Origin: Petrolisthes cinctipes
Taxonomy: Eukaryota > Arthropoda > Malacostraca > Decapoda > Porcellanidae
DNA: 64,000 bases
NCBI GenBank assembly: GCA_033782935.1
Contig: JAWQEG010000508.1
Span: 677,501 to 741,500 of the forward strand
Reading direction: 5' to 3'
Below are positions 60,978 through 64,000 of this stretch, piece after piece (within the stretch, counting starts at the first letter, position 1; the number at the start of each line of letters is the position of its first letter). The translations under genes and the position numbers were made by a program. Under the pieces are notes generated by a model. The model searched no databases, was not told the origin of the DNA, and saw nothing but the letters and a program-made list of their open reading frames with translations.

Positions 60978-63900
60978 TATCGATTTTTTGGCACCTAAAA
61001 TGTCGATTTTTAGCATGTTTTTAGCCTATATTTTGAAAATATTCTAGCACTGTGTAGGCATGTACAGATTGCTTCTGGGACCCCAAAATATTGAATTTTC
61101 GGGTGTTTTGAGCCTGAATTTGAGATATAAACGGGTACTGAAGATGCATGCACATATCGACTTTTGTGCACCTAAAAGATCGATTTTCAGTATGTTTTGA
61201 GCATGTATTTTGAAAATACTCTAACACGGAGTAGGCATGTACAGATCGCTTCTGGGACCCCTAAATATCGAATTTTCGGGTGTTTTGGGACTGAATTTGA
61301 GATATCGACTTTTTGGCACCTAAAAGATCGATTTTTAGCATGTTTTTAGCCTATATTTTGAAAATATTCTAGCACTGTACAGATCGCTTCTGGGACCCCA
61401 AAATATCGAATTTTCGGGTGTTTAGGGCCAGAATTTGAGATATAAACGGGTACAGAAGATGCATGCACATATCGACTTTTGGGCACCTAAAAGATCGATT
61501 TTCATTATGTTTTTGGCCTGTATTTTAAAAATACTCTAACACTGAGTAGGCATGTACAGATTGCTTCTGGGACCCCAAAATATCGAATTTTCGGGTGTTT
61601 TGAGCCTGAATTTGAGATATAAACGGGTACTGAAGATGCATGCACATATCGACTTTTGTGCACCTAAAAGATCGATTTTCAGTATGTTTTGAGCATGTAT
61701 TTTGAAAATACTCTAACACGGAGTAGGCATGTACAGATCGCTTCTGCGACCCCTAAATATCGAATTTTCTGGTGTTTTGGGACTGAATTTGAGATATCGA
61801 CTTTTTGGCACCTAAAAGATCGATTTTTAGCATGTTTTTATCATATATTTTGAAAATATTCTAGCACTGTACAGATTGCTTCTGGGACCCCAAAATATTG
61901 AATTTTCGGGTGTTTTGAGCCTGAATTTGAGATATAAACGGGTACAGAAGATACATGCACATATTGACTTTGGGCACCAAAAATATCGATTTTCAGCATG
62001 TTTTGGGCCTGAATTTTGAAAATACTCTAACACGGAGTAGGCATGTACAGATCGCTTCTGGGACCCCAAAATATCGAATTTTCGGGTGTTTAGGGCCAGA
62101 ATTTGAGATATAAACGGGTACAGAAGATGCATGCACATATCGACTTTTGGGCACCTAAAAGATCGATTTTCAGTATGTTTTTGGCCTGTATTTTGAAAAT
62201 ACTCTAACACGGAGTAGGCATGTACAGATCGCTTCTGGGACCTCTAAATATCGAATTTTCGGGTGTTTTGGGACTGAATTTGATATATCGATTTTTTGGC
62301 ACCTAAAATGTCGATTTTTAGCATGTTTTTAGCCTATATTTTGAAAATATTCTAGCACTGTGTAGGCATGTACAGATTGTTCTGGGACCCCAAAATATTG
62401 AATTTTCGGGTGTTTTGAGCCTGAATTTGAGATATAAACGGGTACAGAAGATAAATGCACATATTGACTTTGGGCATCTAAAATATCGATTTTCAGCATG
62501 TTTTGGGCCTGTATTTTGAAAATACTCTAACACTGAGTAGGCATGTACAGATTGCTTCTGGGACCCCAAAATATTGAATTTTCGGGTGTTTTGAGCCTGA
62601 ATTTGAGATATAAACGGGTACTGAAGATGCATGCACATATCGACTTTTGTGCACCTAAAAGATCGATTTTCAGTATGTTTTGAGCATGTATTTTGAAAAT
62701 ACTCTAACACGGAGTAGGCATGTACAGATCACTTCTGGGACCCCTAAATATCGAATTTTCGGGTGTTTTGGGACTGAATTTGAGATATCGACTTTTTGGC
62801 ACCTAAAAGATCGATTTTTAGCATGTTTTTAGCCTATATTTTGAAAATATTTTAGCACTGAGTAGGCATGTACAGATTGCTTCTGGGACCCCAAAATATT
62901 GAATTTTCGGGTGTTTTGAGCCTGAATTTGAGATATAAACGGGTACAGAAGATACATGCACATATTGACTTTGGGCACCAAAAATATCGATTTTCAGCAT
63001 GTTTTGGGCCTGAATTTTGAAAATACTCTAACACGGAGTAGGCATGTACAGATCGCTTCTGGGACCCCAAAATATCGAATTTTCGGGTGTTTTGAGCCTG
63101 AATTTGTGATATAAACGGGTACTGAAGATGCATGCACATATCGACTTTTATGCACCTAAAAGATCGATTTTCAGTATGTTTTGAGCATGTATTTTGAAAA
63201 TACTCTAACACGGAGTAGGCATGTACAGATACCTTCTGGGACCCCTAAATATCGAATTTTCGGGTGTTTTGGGACTGAATTTGAGATATCGACTTTTTGG
63301 CACCTAAAAGATCGATTTTTAGCATGTTTTTAGCCTATATTTTGAAAATATTCTAGCACTGTGTAAGCATGTACAGATTGCTTCTGGGACCCCAAAATAT
63401 TGAATTTTCGGGTGTTTTGAGCCTGAATTTGAGATATAAACGGGTACTGAAGATGCATGCACATATCGACTTTTGTGCACCTAAAAGATCGATTTTCAGT
63501 ATGTTTTGAGCATGTATTTTGAAAATACTCTAACACGGAGTAGGCATGTACAGATCGCTTCTGGGACCCCTAAATATCGAATTTTCGGGTGTTTTGGGAC
63601 TGAATTTGAGATATTGACTTTTTGGCACCTAAAAGATCGATTTTTAGAATGTTTTTAGCTTATATTTTGAAAATATTCTAGTACTGTACAGATTGCTTCC
63701 GGGACCCCAAAATATTGAATTTTCGGGTGTTTTGAGCCTGAATTTGAGATATAAACGGGTACAGAAGATACATGCACATATTGACTTTGGGCATCTAAAA
63801 TATCGATTTTCAGCATGTTTTGGGCCTGTATTTTGAAAATACTCTAACACTGAGTTGGCATGTACAGATTGCTTCTGGGACCCCAAAATATTGAATTTTC

Positions 63901-64000
63901 GGGTGTTTTGAGCCTGAATTTGAGATATAAACGGATACTGAAGATGCATGCACATATCGACTTTTGTGCACCTAAAAGATCGATTTTCAGTATGTTTTGA
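60978..64000 (+). repeat. Terminal mixed block with one hexamer; array continues past the window
   Basis: Monomer starts: E60978, A61155, B61303 (hybrid with C-like second half), D+61470 (177), A61647, B61795, C61962, D62138, E62286 (176; reads gattgttctggg), F62462, A62638, E62786, C62963, A63139, E63287, A63464, B63612, F63779, A63955 (cut by the window edge). A61647 to F62462 is a hexamer of 991 bp. No decay, boundary or flanking sequence is seen at the right edge. Confidence 0.83.

Larger units (their letters stand above)
1..64000. repeat. Uninterrupted higher-order satellite DNA array (88/176-bp based)
   Basis: Every stretch I read belongs to the same satellite family, in one orientation throughout. 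About 390 monomers of 147-178 bp fill the window head to tail. Monomers begin with tatcgac, tatcgat or tattgac. They share a gcacc box, a gattttcag or gatttttag box, a ttttgaaaat dyad, catgtacagat, cttctgggacc and gaattttcgggtgtttt. Most end in a 29-bp box finishing in catgcaca. The array runs off both ends. There is no inversion, no transposon and no non-satellite spacer. Arrays of this kind are typical of eukaryotic centromeres and pericentromeres; that location is inferred, since no flanking DNA is visible. Species and satellite family name are unknown to me. Confidence 0.97.

Noticed and set aside
1..64000. CRISPR array.
   Set aside because: Repeats of 147-178 bp tile head to tail with no short constant repeat alternating with unique spacers.
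1..64000. Ribosomal or 5S RNA gene array, or tRNA cluster.
   Set aside because: Unit lengths near 165 bp do not contain recognisable 5S, tRNA or rRNA motifs such as an internal A/C box pair or a tRNA cloverleaf.
1..64000. Alpha satellite, Arabidopsis-type 178/180-bp or telomeric repeat.
   Set aside because: Length class is similar, but none of the sequence blocks I know from these families are present, and there is no TTAGGG- or TTTAGGG-type tandem.

Overview
The whole 64,000-base window is one uninterrupted tandem satellite array. I find no protein-coding gene, RNA gene, transposon, CRISPR array or unique-sequence island, and neither edge of the array lies inside the window: position 1 is in the last bases of one monomer and position 64,000 is inside another. 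An array of this size and order points to nuclear DNA of a eukaryote, most likely centromeric or other constitutive heterochromatin. I cannot name the species or match the monomer to a satellite family I know. GC is about 38% by hand count of one monomer (57 of 148).

The array is organised on at least five nested scales. (1) An ancestral unit of about 88 bp: the 176-bp monomer is two diverged 88-bp halves (58 of 88 positions identical, ungapped, in the monomer at 318-493). (2) Monomers of 176-177 bp, plus two deleted forms: a 148-bp 'short' form lacking a 29-bp 3' box and a 167-bp form lacking 10 bp. I name the classes A (148), B (167), C (176), D (148), E (177) and F (176). L is a 176-bp C/F hybrid. 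A+ and D+ are A or D with the box retained (177). C-, F- and L- are box-less forms (147). E also covers the 177-178 bp relatives of B that keep the 10 bp. (3) Trimers of 491 bp (A-B-C) and 501 bp (D-E-F), which together make a 992-bp hexamer. (4) Longer higher-order repeats of 1,307, 1,808, 2,308, about 2,280 and 2,800 bp, built from the same modules. (5) Segmental duplications of roughly 3.8-4.5 kb within the array.

Layout: 1-4,420 is hexameric with several chimeric junctions. 4,421-8,045 is a clean run of 992-bp hexamers. 7,545-12,009 and 13,947-17,736 are two copies of one segment. 12,010-13,946 holds a small tandem of a variant trimer. 17,737-21,352 is mixed. 21,353-34,574 contains four copies of a ~2.28-kb block whose shared variants nest into a branching order. 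34,575-37,513 is mixed. 37,514-41,119 is an octamer (1,307 bp) tandem ending in a contracted 992-bp copy. 41,120-55,276 is built from a 2,800-bp composite (992+1,808) and contracted or expanded derivatives. 55,277-64,000 is a mosaic with one 2,447-bp-spaced duplication.

One rule held at every junction I parsed (several hundred by eye): a monomer ending in the 29-bp box is followed by A, C, D, F or L, and a monomer lacking the box is followed by B or E. The array is therefore a string of two kinds of box-to-box module, a fused pair (A or D plus B or E, 315 or 325 bp) and a single 176-bp monomer. No genes act here; any function would be structural (centromere, heterochromatin, nucleosome positioning) or through satellite transcripts. 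Monomer coordinates were set by eye and checked against many independent landmarks; an occasional 1-bp error is possible.
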